Origin: an uncultured Roseateles sp.
GTDB lineage: Bacteria; Pseudomonadota; Gammaproteobacteria; Burkholderiales; Burkholderiaceae_C
Assembly: GCF_963422335.1 (NCBI RefSeq)
Contig: NZ_OY729424.1
Span: 6,486,682-6,550,681, forward strand
DNA length: 64,000 nucleotides
Direction: 5' to 3'
Each line of letters begins with the position of its first letter. Positions within the stretch are counted from its first letter, which is position 1. Shown in pieces: positions 34,193-42,553 of the stretch. The notes below the pieces were generated by a model, which saw only the letters and a list, made by a program, of their open reading frames with translations, was not told the origin of the DNA and did not search any database. The position numbers and the translations under genes were made by a program.

Positions 34193-36882
34193 CAGTAGTT
34201 GACCGTGGCCCGCACGCCGAACATGCGCGGCGGGTTGTAGCTGTTGAAGGTGTAGCCGCCGGCATTGCCCTGGCCCATCCAGTTCTTCACGATGTTGTTG
34301 CTGAGGTTGGTGCCCCACAGCTCGACATCCCACTTGCCGTCGGCGCCGGCCAGCTTCACCGCCGCATTCCAGTTGGTGTAGGCCTTCTGGTAGTCGCCGA
34401 TGACCGGGTTGTCGAGGTTGCGCACCGTGAAGTACATGCGGCTCTGGTAGCGCATGCCCAGCGACGGCGTCAGCGTCATGCCATTGCCCAGTTGCAGGTC
34501 ATGGCCGTAGTTCAGCGCGAACGAGTACTTGGGCGCCATCGGCAGCTGGTGGCCGGTCACGTCCAGGATGGCGCGGCCGCGCTTGGCCGGGTCGGTGCCC
34601 AGGTAGATGGGCGCGCAGGGCGGTGCGCCGAACTCGGCGCGGTAGCCGCAGATCCAGTTGTCATCGAAGGTCGGGTAGGAGTTGACCTTGGAGTCCAGCA
34701 CCGAGGCATAGCCCGAGAAAGTGCCGTTCTTCCAGGGCAGGGCCTTGAACTCCAGCTCCAAGCCCTGGATCGTGGCATTGCCGATGTTCTCGGTCTTCCA
34801 GCCCTGCACCACCTCGCAGGCCGGGTTCCAGTCCGGGCAGGTCTCGCCCTCGCGCAGCTTGCGCACGCCGACGGCATTCATGCCCGTGGCATGCATGTCC
34901 TTGTACTTGGTATGGAAGTAGACGGCGCTCAGCTCCAGCTTGTTGTCGAAGTAGCGCCCCTTGTGGCCGATCTCGAAGTTGGTGGTGGTCTCCGGGTTGT
35001 ATTCGAGGAAGTTGTACTTCTTGGTCGAGCCGTCATTGCAGGTGCCGCCGCCGCAGGTGTCGAACTTGTCGCCGAAGCCCCCCGGCCGGTAGCCGGTGGC
35101 GAGCGAGGCGAACACCATCTGCTTGGGGTTGAAGTCGTACTGCAGACCCAGGCGGTAGGTGGGTTTCTTCCAGCTCAGCGAGTGCGAGTTGACGGTGGGC
35201 TCGGGGTAGACGCCCAGGCCGGCGAACGGCCCCATGCCGAAGGTCAGGTCGGTGCCGTTGTGCGGCGTGCACAGGCCGGGCACGCAGGGCGGCGCGTACT
35301 TGCCGTTGTAGTACCAGGGCGTGCTGGCATCCCACAGGCCGGCGCTGATGCCGCCGTTGTCGGTGCGGCTGTCGCGGCTGTAGCGGAAGCCCACCGTACC
35401 GGTCAGCTTGTCGGCCAGGCTGATGTCGGCCTGGGCAAAGAAGGCCTTGGAATCGACGCGGCGGTCCGGCTGGCCATAGAACTGGCCCTGGGCCATCGCA
35501 TAGGGGGCGACGATCAGATTGTCCTGCGCGAAGTCGATCGCATTCTTTTCCGACAAGGTGAACAGCCCGGCCACATAGCGCCACTTGCTGAAGCTCTGCT
35601 TGAGCTGCAGCTCGTTGACCCAGGAACGGTAGTTGGAGTTGAGGGTGTAGCTGGCCTGGTCGATGGCATGCTGGTTGCCCCAGTTGCCCCACTCTTGCAT
35701 GACGCCGACGTCACCCGGCAGCCAGTTCTGGCCGCCATCGTCGTCATGCTGCTGGTAGCGCTGCTGCTTGGCATAGGCCACCTTGTAGCCGAGCTCGGTG
35801 TTGTCGTTGAGCTTCCAGGTCAGCGAGCTGCGCAGCGTGTCAATGGTCATGTCTATCTTGCCCGGCACATTGACCTTGGCATACCACTGGCCCTGGGGAC
35901 CGCAGGCAAAGCGGGTGCCGGCGGCCATCTCGCAATCCTTCAACCCGACCTCGCCGGCGCTGCCGTTCTTGTAGTGCTCGAAGCCGCCTATCCACTCGAT
36001 GTCGCGGTTGACCGCCAGGCGTGCGGTGAGGCGGGCCGCCCATTGGTCGGAGTTGCTGTAGTACTCGCTGGGCGAGACCTTGCGGTTCAGGCGCTGGTCC
36101 GCGTCGGGCTTGCCATCGGGCGAGAAGGTGCCGTCGGGCTTCTTGATGCCGCGGTCATCCAGGTCCTGCACCTGGTTGATGTAGCCGTCACGCTTGTCCA
36201 CCATCACGGCCGCGCGCAGCGCCAGGTTGTCACCCAGCGACAGGTTGTAGACCGACCGCAGCTGCTTGGCGTTGTAATTGCCCAGTTGCACCGAGGTCCA
36301 GCCGTAGTTGGACTTGAAGTCGGGCTTGGCCGGCAGGATGTTGACGACACCGGCCGTCGAGTTGCGGCCGAACAGGGTGCCCTGGGCGCCACGCAGCACC
36401 TCGACCTGGTCCAGGTCGAACATCAGTGCCAGCGAGCCCTGCGGCCGCGGCGAGTAGATGCCGTCGATGTGCACGCCGACCGCCGGGTCGCCGATCTCGG
36501 TGAAATTGGTCGAGGTCACGCCGCGGATCGAGATCTGCACGCCCGAGTCGCCATTGGACAGGCCGAACTGCAGATTGGGCACCATGCCGCTGAGGTTCAT
36601 CAGCTCCTTGACGTTGTCGCGCACCAGATCGTCCCCCTTCAGCGCCGTCACCGCCACCGGCGTCTTCAGCAGGCTGGTATTGACCCGGGTGGCGGTGACG
36701 GTGATCTGCGGCAGCTCCTTGGGCTGACCGGCGTTCTGCTCTTTCTTCTCCTTGGCTTCCTGTTCCGCCTTGGTGTCCTGGGCCCAGGCGGCGGGTGCCA
36801 GCGAGGCCCAGAGCAGGGCGGTGACGGCGGCGGCGCAGGCCGTCAGGGCGCCCGGCTGTCGTTGGAAAGGTTGATGCTGCAT
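34192..36882 (-). CDS. TonB-dependent receptor of the chitin/GlcNAc locus
   Basis: The 896-aa protein has a signal peptide (LTACAAAVTALLWASLAPAAWA) followed by an unusual Lys/Glu-rich segment (KAEQEAKEKKEQ). The plug domain has TVTATRVNTSLLKTPVAVTAL, ISIRGVTSTNFTEIGDPAVGVHIDGIY (in two parts) and EVLRGAQGTLFGRNSTAGVVNILP. The long C-terminal barrel ends NPPRMFGVRATVNY. Receptors with GRNSTAGVVNI are a broad group that includes both siderophore and carbohydrate receptors. Linkage to a GH19 chitinase (46 bp upstream) and coupled NagX argues for chito-oligosaccharide uptake. Long loops with paired cysteines occur in the barrel. Confidence 0.88.
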   Translation of the reverse strand: MQHQPFQRQPGALTACAAAVTALLWASLAPAAWAQDTKAEQEAKEKKEQNAGQPKELPQITVTATRVNTSLLKTPVAVTALKGDDLVRDNVKELMNLSGMVPNLQFGLSNGDSGVQISIRGVTSTNFTEIGDPAVGVHIDGIYSPRPQGSLALMFDLDQVEVLRGAQGTLFGRNSTAGVVNILPAKPDFKSNYGWTSVQLGNYNAKQLRSVYNLSLGDNLALRAAVMVDKRDGYINQVQDLDDRGIKKPDGTFSPDGKPDADQRLNRKVSPSEYYSNSDQWAARLTARLAVNRDIEWIGGFEHYKNGSAGEVGLKDCEMAAGTRFACGPQGQWYAKVNVPGKIDMTIDTLRSSLTWKLNDNTELGYKVAYAKQQRYQQHDDDGGQNWLPGDVGVMQEWGNWGNQHAIDQASYTLNSNYRSWVNELQLKQSFSKWRYVAGLFTLSEKNAIDFAQDNLIVAPYAMAQGQFYGQPDRRVDSKAFFAQADISLADKLTGTVGFRYSRDSRTDNGGISAGLWDASTPWYYNGKYAPPCVPGLCTPHNGTDLTFGMGPFAGLGVYPEPTVNSHSLSWKKPTYRLGLQYDFNPKQMVFASLATGYRPGGFGDKFDTCGGGTCNDGSTKKYNFLEYNPETTTNFEIGHKGRYFDNKLELSAVYFHTKYKDMHATGMNAVGVRKLREGETCPDWNPACEVVQGWKTENIGNATIQGLELEFKALPWKNGTFSGYASVLDSKVNSYPTFDDNWICGYRAEFGAPPCAPIYLGTDPAKRGRAILDVTGHQLPMAPKYSFALNYGHDLQLGNGMTLTPSLGMRYQSRMYFTVRNLDNPVIGDYQKAYTNWNAAVKLAGADGKWDVELWGTNLSNNIVKNWMGQGNAGGYTFNSYNPPRMFGVRATVNY

Positions 36883-36928
36883 GCTTGTCTCCTCTGTTGG
36901 TATCGATATGGGCGGGATGCTTCAGCGC

Positions 36929-37630
36929 TCAGCAGGTGAGCTGCGGGCCGGGGGCAACCTCGAACAGGGCCGCGGCGCGGAGGTAGAAACCGACACGCCG
37001 GGCCTGCTTGGCGGTGGCCGCGGCATCACCGGGCTTGTCGCACTCGATCACGCCATTGATGCTGCGGGTGCTCTGGCCGAAGCCGGCGCCGCTGACGATG
37101 GCCTGGTGCGGGCTCATGCTGCCGGGGCCGACCTGCGTCATCCAGTACCAGACGGCGGTCTGCCAGGCAATCTTGGGGTCCTTGGCGACGAGCTCCGGCT
37201 CGGCCCACAGGTCCAGGCCCAGGGCCCGGCCGGCGGCCAGGTACATGAAATTCCAGGACAGCTGTATCGGTCCGCGGCCGTAGTACTGGCGGCCCGGGGC
37301 ACAGGACTCGTCGGGGCCGGTCCGGCAGTAGCTGTCGTAATTGGCCTGGTTGTATTCGCGCACCGCACGCAGCTGGTCCGACTCGTGGGCGATGTGGGCC
37401 AGGAAGGCCGCCATCTCGCGGCGGTTCACCGCCTCGTCGCCCGAGTCGGCAAAGCCGGGGTAGGCCGCCAGCGCCTGCACAAAACCCTCGTAGGTGTAGA
37501 AGGCAATGCGCTGCGGAAACAGCTGGTCGAACTGGGTCGGGCTGGGCACAAAGGGTTTCGGTGCGGCCGCCGTGGCAAGCCCTCCGGCTACGATCATCCC
37601 CCCCACGATCAACGCTTTGAGTACGCGCAC
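36929..37630 (-). CDS. GH19-type chitinase, secreted
   Basis: The 233-aa protein has a signal peptide (LKALIVGGMIVAGGLATAAA), then a GH19 catalytic domain. AFLAHIAHESDQLRAVREYN contains the His-Glu region of the first catalytic acid. YYGRGPIQLSWNFMYLAAGR is the strongly conserved family motif, and cysteines are arranged as in GH19 enzymes. GH19 chitinases cleave beta-1,4-GlcNAc polymers by inversion. The protein is short, with no chitin-binding module or linker. It starts at GTG 37630 with AGGGGA upstream. It is divergent from the second response regulator. Confidence 0.9.
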   Translation of the reverse strand: MRVLKALIVGGMIVAGGLATAAAPKPFVPSPTQFDQLFPQRIAFYTYEGFVQALAAYPGFADSGDEAVNRREMAAFLAHIAHESDQLRAVREYNQANYDSYCRTGPDESCAPGRQYYGRGPIQLSWNFMYLAAGRALGLDLWAEPELVAKDPKIAWQTAVWYWMTQVGPGSMSPHQAIVSGAGFGQSTRSINGVIECDKPGDAAATAKQARRVGFYLRAAALFEVAPGPQLTC

Positions 37631-37727
37631 GGTGTCCCCTGGTGCAGTCCGGTTCGGCGCGCCCGAGATTGGTACGCAACCGGTAGTAACTATCCACGCT
37701 TCTGCATCCAGAAAGCCTCAAGACATT

Positions 37728-37761
37728 CTTAAGATTGAATTAATGCAAGCCTTGCTAGAGT
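37728..37761 (+). promoter_or_regulatory. TTAA-type box and promoter of the second OmpR-type gene
   Basis: CTTAAG-ATTGA-ATTAAT (37728-37744) has the same hexamer-N5-hexamer form as 30044-30060. Exactly 11 nt separate it from the -10-like TAGAGT (37756-37761), preceded by TGC as an extended -10. Only 7 nt separate the -10 from ATG 37769. No ribosome site fits, so a leaderless start is likely. The box lies 98 bp upstream of the divergent chitinase gene. Confidence 0.6.
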
Positions 37762-37768
37762 CGGCAGC

Positions 37769-38455
37769 ATGAGAGTCTGCCTAGTAGAAGACGACCTGGA
37801 GCTGGGTCGCTCGCTGCAATCCCTGCTGCAGGATGCCGGTCATGAAGTGGTCTGGGTGCGGCGTGCCACCGACGCCCGCTACTGGACCGGCGAGCAGCAG
37901 TTCGACGCCATGCTGCTGGACCTGGGCCTGCCCGACGGCAATGGCCTGGACCTGCTGCGCAGCGCCCGCCAGCACGACAAGCAGCTGCCCATACTTGTCA
38001 TCACCGCCCGCGACGGCATCGAGGACCGGCTGCACGGGCTGGACAGCGGCGCCGACGACTACCTGGTCAAGCCCTTTGCCGGCGTCGAGCTGCTGGCGCG
38101 GCTGCGCGCGGTGGCCCGCCGCTCCGGCCTCATGGCAGCTCCCGACGAGGTGCATGAGTGGCGCATCAAGGACCTGCGCCTGGACGAGCGCCGCATGGTG
38201 CTTGTCCGCGACAGTCAGCGAGAAGGCCCGCGTGAGGCCCAGGCCATCAATCTGTCCAAGACCGAGTTCTCCATCCTGCTGGCCCTGCTCAAGCAACCCG
38301 ATCGTGTGGTCGCGCGCCGCGAACTGGAGGCCCGTGCCCTGCTGCATGCCGACAGCCATGCGCTGGACGTGCACATGTTCAATCTGCGCAAGAAGATCGG
38401 CGAGGGCTATATCCGCACCGTGCGCGGCGTCGGCTTCGTGATCGAGAAATCCTGA
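37769..38455 (+). CDS. OmpR/PhoB-family response regulator (second paralogue)
   Basis: The 228-aa protein closely resembles the regulator at 30086: MRVCLVEDDL, Asp51 in AMLLDLGLPDGNGLD, receiver Lys in VKPF, and winged helix KTEFSILLALLKQPDRVVAR and ALDVHMFNLRKKIGEGYIRT. It has an insertion near residues 150-165 (REGPREAQ) absent from the paralogue. The nearly identical recognition helices suggest both regulators may read the same box. The stop overlaps the kinase ATG. It is divergent from the chitinase operon. Confidence 0.92.
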   Translation: MRVCLVEDDLELGRSLQSLLQDAGHEVVWVRRATDARYWTGEQQFDAMLLDLGLPDGNGLDLLRSARQHDKQLPILVITARDGIEDRLHGLDSGADDYLVKPFAGVELLARLRAVARRSGLMAAPDEVHEWRIKDLRLDERRMVLVRDSQREGPREAQAINLSKTEFSILLALLKQPDRVVARRELEARALLHADSHALDVHMFNLRKKIGEGYIRTVRGVGFVIEKS

Positions 38456-39846
38456 TGCGGACCCAGCCATCGGCGACCGCGGCAGCGCCCAGCAAATCGC
38501 TGCTCAAGCGCACCTTCGGTGCCTTCTTCGGCGTGGTGCTGCTGGTCTGGTGCGGCCTGATGGCACGCGAGATCTACGACGTGAAGATCGTCCATGCCCG
38601 CAACGGCCAGGCCTGGAACCATGTCTGGGCCGAGCATGTGCGGCTGCAGACCCAGCTGTGGCTGGATCAACCGGACAAGCTGCATGCCATGCTGGCCGAA
38701 CTGGAGCGGCTGCGCGCCCAGGAGTGGCAGGAGATGGGCTACGAGCCACCCATCATCGAGCTGCAGGTCTGGCAAGGCGAGCGGTTGCTTCATCGCTTCG
38801 GGCCCCAGGGCCTGGGCGATCGCTCGCCTCCCGATGTGCGGCACTTCGCCAGCGACGACAAGTGGCTGTATGTCGAGGCCCGCTCGCCCGAACAGGGCAT
38901 CGTGGTGCGGCGCTGGCAGGAGGTGCCTGGCGCCTGGCATTTCAGCCTGCAGGGCCTGGCCTACTACGCGCGGCCGCTGTTCTACAGCCTGCCGCTGATG
39001 CTGGCCGTGGCCTGGCTGCTGCTGCGCACCGGCTTCGGGCCGCTGCGCCGCATGGCCAAGCAGATCGCGCGGCGCTCGGCCAAGGACCTGTCGCCGCTGC
39101 ACCCCTCGGCCTATGTGGAGCTGGCGCCGGTGGTCAACTCGGTCAATGCGCTGATGGCACGGCTGCAGGACCGGCTGGAGCGCGAGCGCGAGTTCCTGCT
39201 CGATGCCGCCCATGAGTTGAAGACGCCGCTGGCGGTGATACAGCTCAACGCCGAGTCGCTGCAGCAATCGCCGGAGGCTGCGCGCAAGGCCGAGAGCACG
39301 CAGCGCCTGGTCGAGGGCGTGCGCCGCGCCACACACACGGTGCACCAGCTGCTGGCGCTGGCGCGCTCCGGCGGCGATGCCGAGGCCATGGACCTGCGCG
39401 AGCATGATCTGGTGGCGCTGACCCGCGACCGCATCCTGCTCGCCAGCCAGCTGGCCGTGCGCCGCAACACCTATGTCGAGCTGCTGGCACCCGAGAGCTG
39501 CACCATGCTGATGAACCGCGAAAGCCTGGGCTCGCTGATCGATAACCTGGTGGACAACGCCGTCAAGTACTCCCCCTCGGGCAGCCGCGTGCTGCTGCAG
39601 ATCGACAGCGACGGCGACTCGGTCTGCCTGAGCGTGGCCGACCAGGGGCCGGGCATACCCGAGGAACTGCACCAGAAGGTGTTCGAGCGCTTCTTTCGCG
39701 GGCTTGACCAGGAGCAACCGGGCAGCGGCCTGGGCCTGGCTATCGTCGAGCGCGCCGCCGCCCGGCATGGCGCGACCGTGCGCCTGGGGCCAGGTCTTGA
39801 TGGCAAAGGCCTGACGGTGACGGTGGAGTTCCACCGCCAGGCTTGA
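38455..39846 (+). CDS. Membrane sensor histidine kinase (second paralogue)
   Basis: The 463-aa protein has TM1 at about 20-38 and TM2 at about 173-191 around a periplasmic domain that shares EMGYEPP, VRRWQEVPGAWHFSLQGLAY and YYARPL with the first kinase. HisKA has His253 in LDAAHELKTPLAVIQLN. HATPase motifs are NLVDNAVKYSP, ADQGPGIPEE and GSGLGLAIVERAA. It is coupled to the regulator by an ATGA overlap. Compared with its sister, the core is conserved but the sensor middle differs, so the two may detect related but distinct ligands. Confidence 0.9.
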   Translation: MRTQPSATAAAPSKSLLKRTFGAFFGVVLLVWCGLMAREIYDVKIVHARNGQAWNHVWAEHVRLQTQLWLDQPDKLHAMLAELERLRAQEWQEMGYEPPIIELQVWQGERLLHRFGPQGLGDRSPPDVRHFASDDKWLYVEARSPEQGIVVRRWQEVPGAWHFSLQGLAYYARPLFYSLPLMLAVAWLLLRTGFGPLRRMAKQIARRSAKDLSPLHPSAYVELAPVVNSVNALMARLQDRLEREREFLLDAAHELKTPLAVIQLNAESLQQSPEAARKAESTQRLVEGVRRATHTVHQLLALARSGGDAEAMDLREHDLVALTRDRILLASQLAVRRNTYVELLAPESCTMLMNRESLGSLIDNLVDNAVKYSPSGSRVLLQIDSDGDSVCLSVADQGPGIPEELHQKVFERFFRGLDQEQPGSGLGLAIVERAAARHGATVRLGPGLDGKGLTVTVEFHRQA

Positions 39847-39872
39847 TTTCGGTCGTCCGGATGCAATCCCTG

Positions 39873-40772
39873 CTACCCGCCGAAGTCCTTCAGGGTCTCC
39901 AGCACATGCAGGGCTGCCGCAGGCAGCAGCGGGGCATCCAGATGCACCAGGCCCAGCTCGCGCTGCAGCGCCGGTTGCAGCGGGCGCAGTTGCAGGCGCT
40001 GCTGGGCGGCGATCTGCAGCGCCTCGGCCAGCGGCTGCTCCACCGGCAGCAGAGCCGCGCCATAGCCGGCGGCCACCAGGCTTTTCATCGCCTCGGTGTA
40101 GTTCAGCTCGATGCGCGCCGTCGGGCTGAAGCCGGCCTGACCGAACCACTCCATGGTCAGCCGGAACATGCGCGTGCCACTGTCATTGAAGACCAGTGGA
40201 CGCTCGGCCAGCCAGGCCGGCGTCACCGCCTCGGGGGCCTCCCAGGCCTGTGGCAGAAAGGCCATCATCGGGTCGCTGCGCCAGGGCGTGACGGGCAGCT
40301 CGACCGTGCCCGGCTGCGGCAGGGTGACGATGCCTATTTCCAGCTGCCGTGCGGCCAGGCGCCGCAGCGTGTCGCTGGAGCCCAGCACGCTGACCTCGAC
40401 GTCGATGCCCGGATGGGCCCGCGCCAGCGCCTCCAGCACCTGGGGCAGCAGGTGCACGACCACGCCGGTGGAAGTGCCCAGCCTGACTTTGCCGACGCGG
40501 CCCTGGGCATGGCGCTGCACCAGATCGATCGCGTCCTCGCTGTCGCGCAGCAGCTGCCGGCCGCGCTCCACCAGCGCCGCGCCGGCCGCCGTGGCCAGCA
40601 CCTTGCGGCCGCCGCGCAGCAGCAGCGGCGCGCCCAGGCGCGACTCCAGCTCGCTGATGTGCAGGCTCACCGTTGGCGGGGCCAGATGCAGGGCCTGGGC
40701 GGCGGCGGCGAAGGTGCCCAGGTCGGCAATCGCGACAAGGGTGCGGAGTTGGTCCAGGTTCAGGCTACGCAT
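39873..40772 (-). CDS. LysR-family transcriptional regulator
   Basis: The 299-aa protein has an N-terminal winged HTH: LDQLRTLVAIADLGTFAAAAQALHLAPPTVSLHISELESRLG (residues 5-46, motif in parts) and LLLRGGRKVLAT. The periplasmic-binding-protein-like effector domain follows (about 92-295). It is a typical LysR regulator of IlvY/CysB-like length. It is divergent from the DUF1127-like gene and AMP nucleosidase; the gap 40773-40861 contains GAAT...ATTC-type half-sites near 40780-40805. The effector is unknown. Confidence 0.9.
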   Translation of the reverse strand: MRSLNLDQLRTLVAIADLGTFAAAAQALHLAPPTVSLHISELESRLGAPLLLRGGRKVLATAAGAALVERGRQLLRDSEDAIDLVQRHAQGRVGKVRLGTSTGVVVHLLPQVLEALARAHPGIDVEVSVLGSSDTLRRLAARQLEIGIVTLPQPGTVELPVTPWRSDPMMAFLPQAWEAPEAVTPAWLAERPLVFNDSGTRMFRLTMEWFGQAGFSPTARIELNYTEAMKSLVAAGYGAALLPVEQPLAEALQIAAQQRLQLRPLQPALQRELGLVHLDAPLLPAAALHVLETLKDFGG

Positions 40773-40861
40773 CAGGATTTCTGAATTATGAGATCAGATG
40801 ATTCAACTTCCCAAATACTAGGGCAAATACCAAGATGACGGCTCATCATTGAGGAGTTGTC

Positions 40862-41038
40862 ATGAAGTTCCTGTCCACCCTGTACCAAGCCTTGCAGCAA
40901 GCCCAACGCCGCCGCGCCGATGCCCGGGCGCTGGCCCAGATGGACCCCCGCGAGCTGCTGGACATAGCCATGGGCACCGGCGAGCGCGACTACTGGCTGG
41001 CACGAGCTGCGGACCAGCGGCCACAATCGAGGGCATGA
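40862..41038 (+). CDS. Short DUF1127-like (YjiS family) protein
   Basis: The 58-aa protein MKFLSTLYQALQQAQRRRADARALAQMDPRELLDIAMG.. (first residues only shown here in short form: MKFLSTLYQALQQAQRRR) is basic in the first half. It ends with the DUF1127-like pattern ALAQMDPRELLDIA followed by GERDYWLARA. GAGGAG lies 6 nt before the ATG. The stop overlaps the AMP nucleosidase start by 4 bp (ATGA), so translation is coupled. Some DUF1127 proteins (for example those in alpha-proteobacteria) affect RNA or phosphate metabolism. The role here is unknown. Confidence 0.65.
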   Translation: MKFLSTLYQALQQAQRRRADARALAQMDPRELLDIAMGTGERDYWLARAADQRPQSRA

Positions 41039-42552
41039 GAAAGCACCACTCACCCCATGCCGACACCGGCCTGTTCGTCGCCCCGACCCGCTTCGATGAC
41101 CCCCAGGCCGCGCTGGCCCAGGCGCGGCTGATCTACGAGCAGAGCGTCGCCCACCTGCGCGACAGCCTGCAGCGCTTCGTCGCCGGCGAGGCCTTCACCC
41201 AGCGGGTGCGTGCCTGCTACCCCTTTGTGCGCGTGCACACCGACACGGTGGCCCGCGCCGATTCGCGGCTCAGCTACGGCTTTGTTGCCGGGCCCGGCAC
41301 CTTCGAGACCACGCTGACCCGGCCCGAGCTGTTCGAGCATTACTACGCCGAGCAATTCACCCTGCTGCTGAAGAACCATGGCGTGGCCCTGGAGATAGGC
41401 ACCAGCACCCAGCCGATACCGGTGCACTTCTCGCTGGCCGAGCATGACCATCTGGAAGGCTCGCTGACGCCCGAGCGCCGCAAGCTGATGCGCGATCTGT
41501 TCGACCTGCCCGACCTGGCGGCGATGGACGACGGCATTGCCAATGGCACCTTCGAGCCCGCACCCGGCGAGGCCCAGCCGCTGGCGCTGTTCACCGCCGC
41601 GCGGGTGGACTATTCGCTGCACCGGCTGCGCCACTACACCGGCACCGTGCCCGAGCACTTCCAGAACTTCGTGCTGTTCACCAACTACGCCTTCTACATC
41701 GACGAGTTCGTGCGCATGGGCCATGAGTTGATGGCGCAGGACGACGGCCACGAGTACATCGCCTTCGTCGAGCCCGGCAATGTGGTGACGCGGCGCAAGG
41801 GCCTGGCCGCCCGGCCCGGCGACGAACTGGGCGTGATACTGCCCCGCCTGCCGCAGATGCCCGCCTACCACCTGATACGCGAAGACCGCAGCGGCATCAC
41901 CATGGTCAATATCGGTGTCGGCCCGGCCAATGCCAAGACCATCACCGACCACATCGCCGTGCTGCGCCCGCACGCCTGGCTGATGCTGGGCCACTGCGCC
42001 GGCCTGCGCAACTCGCAGGCGCTGGGCGACTATGTGCTGGCCCACGGCTATGTGCGCGAGGACCATGTGCTGGACGAGGACCTGCCGCTGTGGGTGCCGA
42101 TACCGCCGCTGGCCGAGGTGCAGCAGGCGCTCGAAACAGCCGTCGAGGAGGTGACCCAGCTGCAGGGCTATGAGCTCAAGCGCATCATGCGCACCGGCAC
42201 CGTGGCCTCGACCGACAACCGGAACTGGGAGCTCTTACCCTTCCGCGGCCAGGCCACCACGCCCGAGCGCCGCTTCAGCCAGAGCCGCGCGATCGCGCTG
42301 GACATGGAGAGCGCCACCATCGCCGCCAACGGCTTCCGCTTCCGCGTGCCCTACGGCACCCTGCTGTGCGTCAGCGACAAGCCCCTGCACGGCGAGATCA
42401 AGCTGCCCGGCATGGCCAATCACTTCTACCGCGAGCGGGTGGACCAGCACCTGAAGATAGGCATTCGCGCGATTGAGCTGCTGCGCCAGCAGCGGATGGA
42501 TCAGCTGCACAGCCGCAAGTTGCGCAGCTTCGCAGAAGTGGCGTTCCAGTGA
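41035..42552 (+). CDS. amn: AMP nucleosidase
   Basis: The 505-aa protein has an N-terminal Amn domain (about 1-190) and a C-terminal purine nucleoside phosphorylase-like domain (GMTMVNIGVGPANAKTI region and AWLMLGHCAGLRNSQALGDYV, VASTDNRNWELLP, LDMESATIAANGFRFRVPYGTLLCVSDKPL, in parts). It splits AMP into adenine and ribose-5-phosphate, controlling adenylate levels. The start at 41035 is preferred because it couples to the small upstream gene (ATGA) and gives the family length. It ends 1 bp from the convergent repeat-protein gene. Confidence 0.93.
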   Translation: MRKHHSPHADTGLFVAPTRFDDPQAALAQARLIYEQSVAHLRDSLQRFVAGEAFTQRVRACYPFVRVHTDTVARADSRLSYGFVAGPGTFETTLTRPELFEHYYAEQFTLLLKNHGVALEIGTSTQPIPVHFSLAEHDHLEGSLTPERRKLMRDLFDLPDLAAMDDGIANGTFEPAPGEAQPLALFTAARVDYSLHRLRHYTGTVPEHFQNFVLFTNYAFYIDEFVRMGHELMAQDDGHEYIAFVEPGNVVTRRKGLAARPGDELGVILPRLPQMPAYHLIREDRSGITMVNIGVGPANAKTITDHIAVLRPHAWLMLGHCAGLRNSQALGDYVLAHGYVREDHVLDEDLPLWVPIPPLAEVQQALETAVEEVTQLQGYELKRIMRTGTVASTDNRNWELLPFRGQATTPERRFSQSRAIALDMESATIAANGFRFRVPYGTLLCVSDKPLHGEIKLPGMANHFYRERVDQHLKIGIRAIELLRQQRMDQLHSRKLRSFAEVAFQ

Positions 42553-42553
42553 C

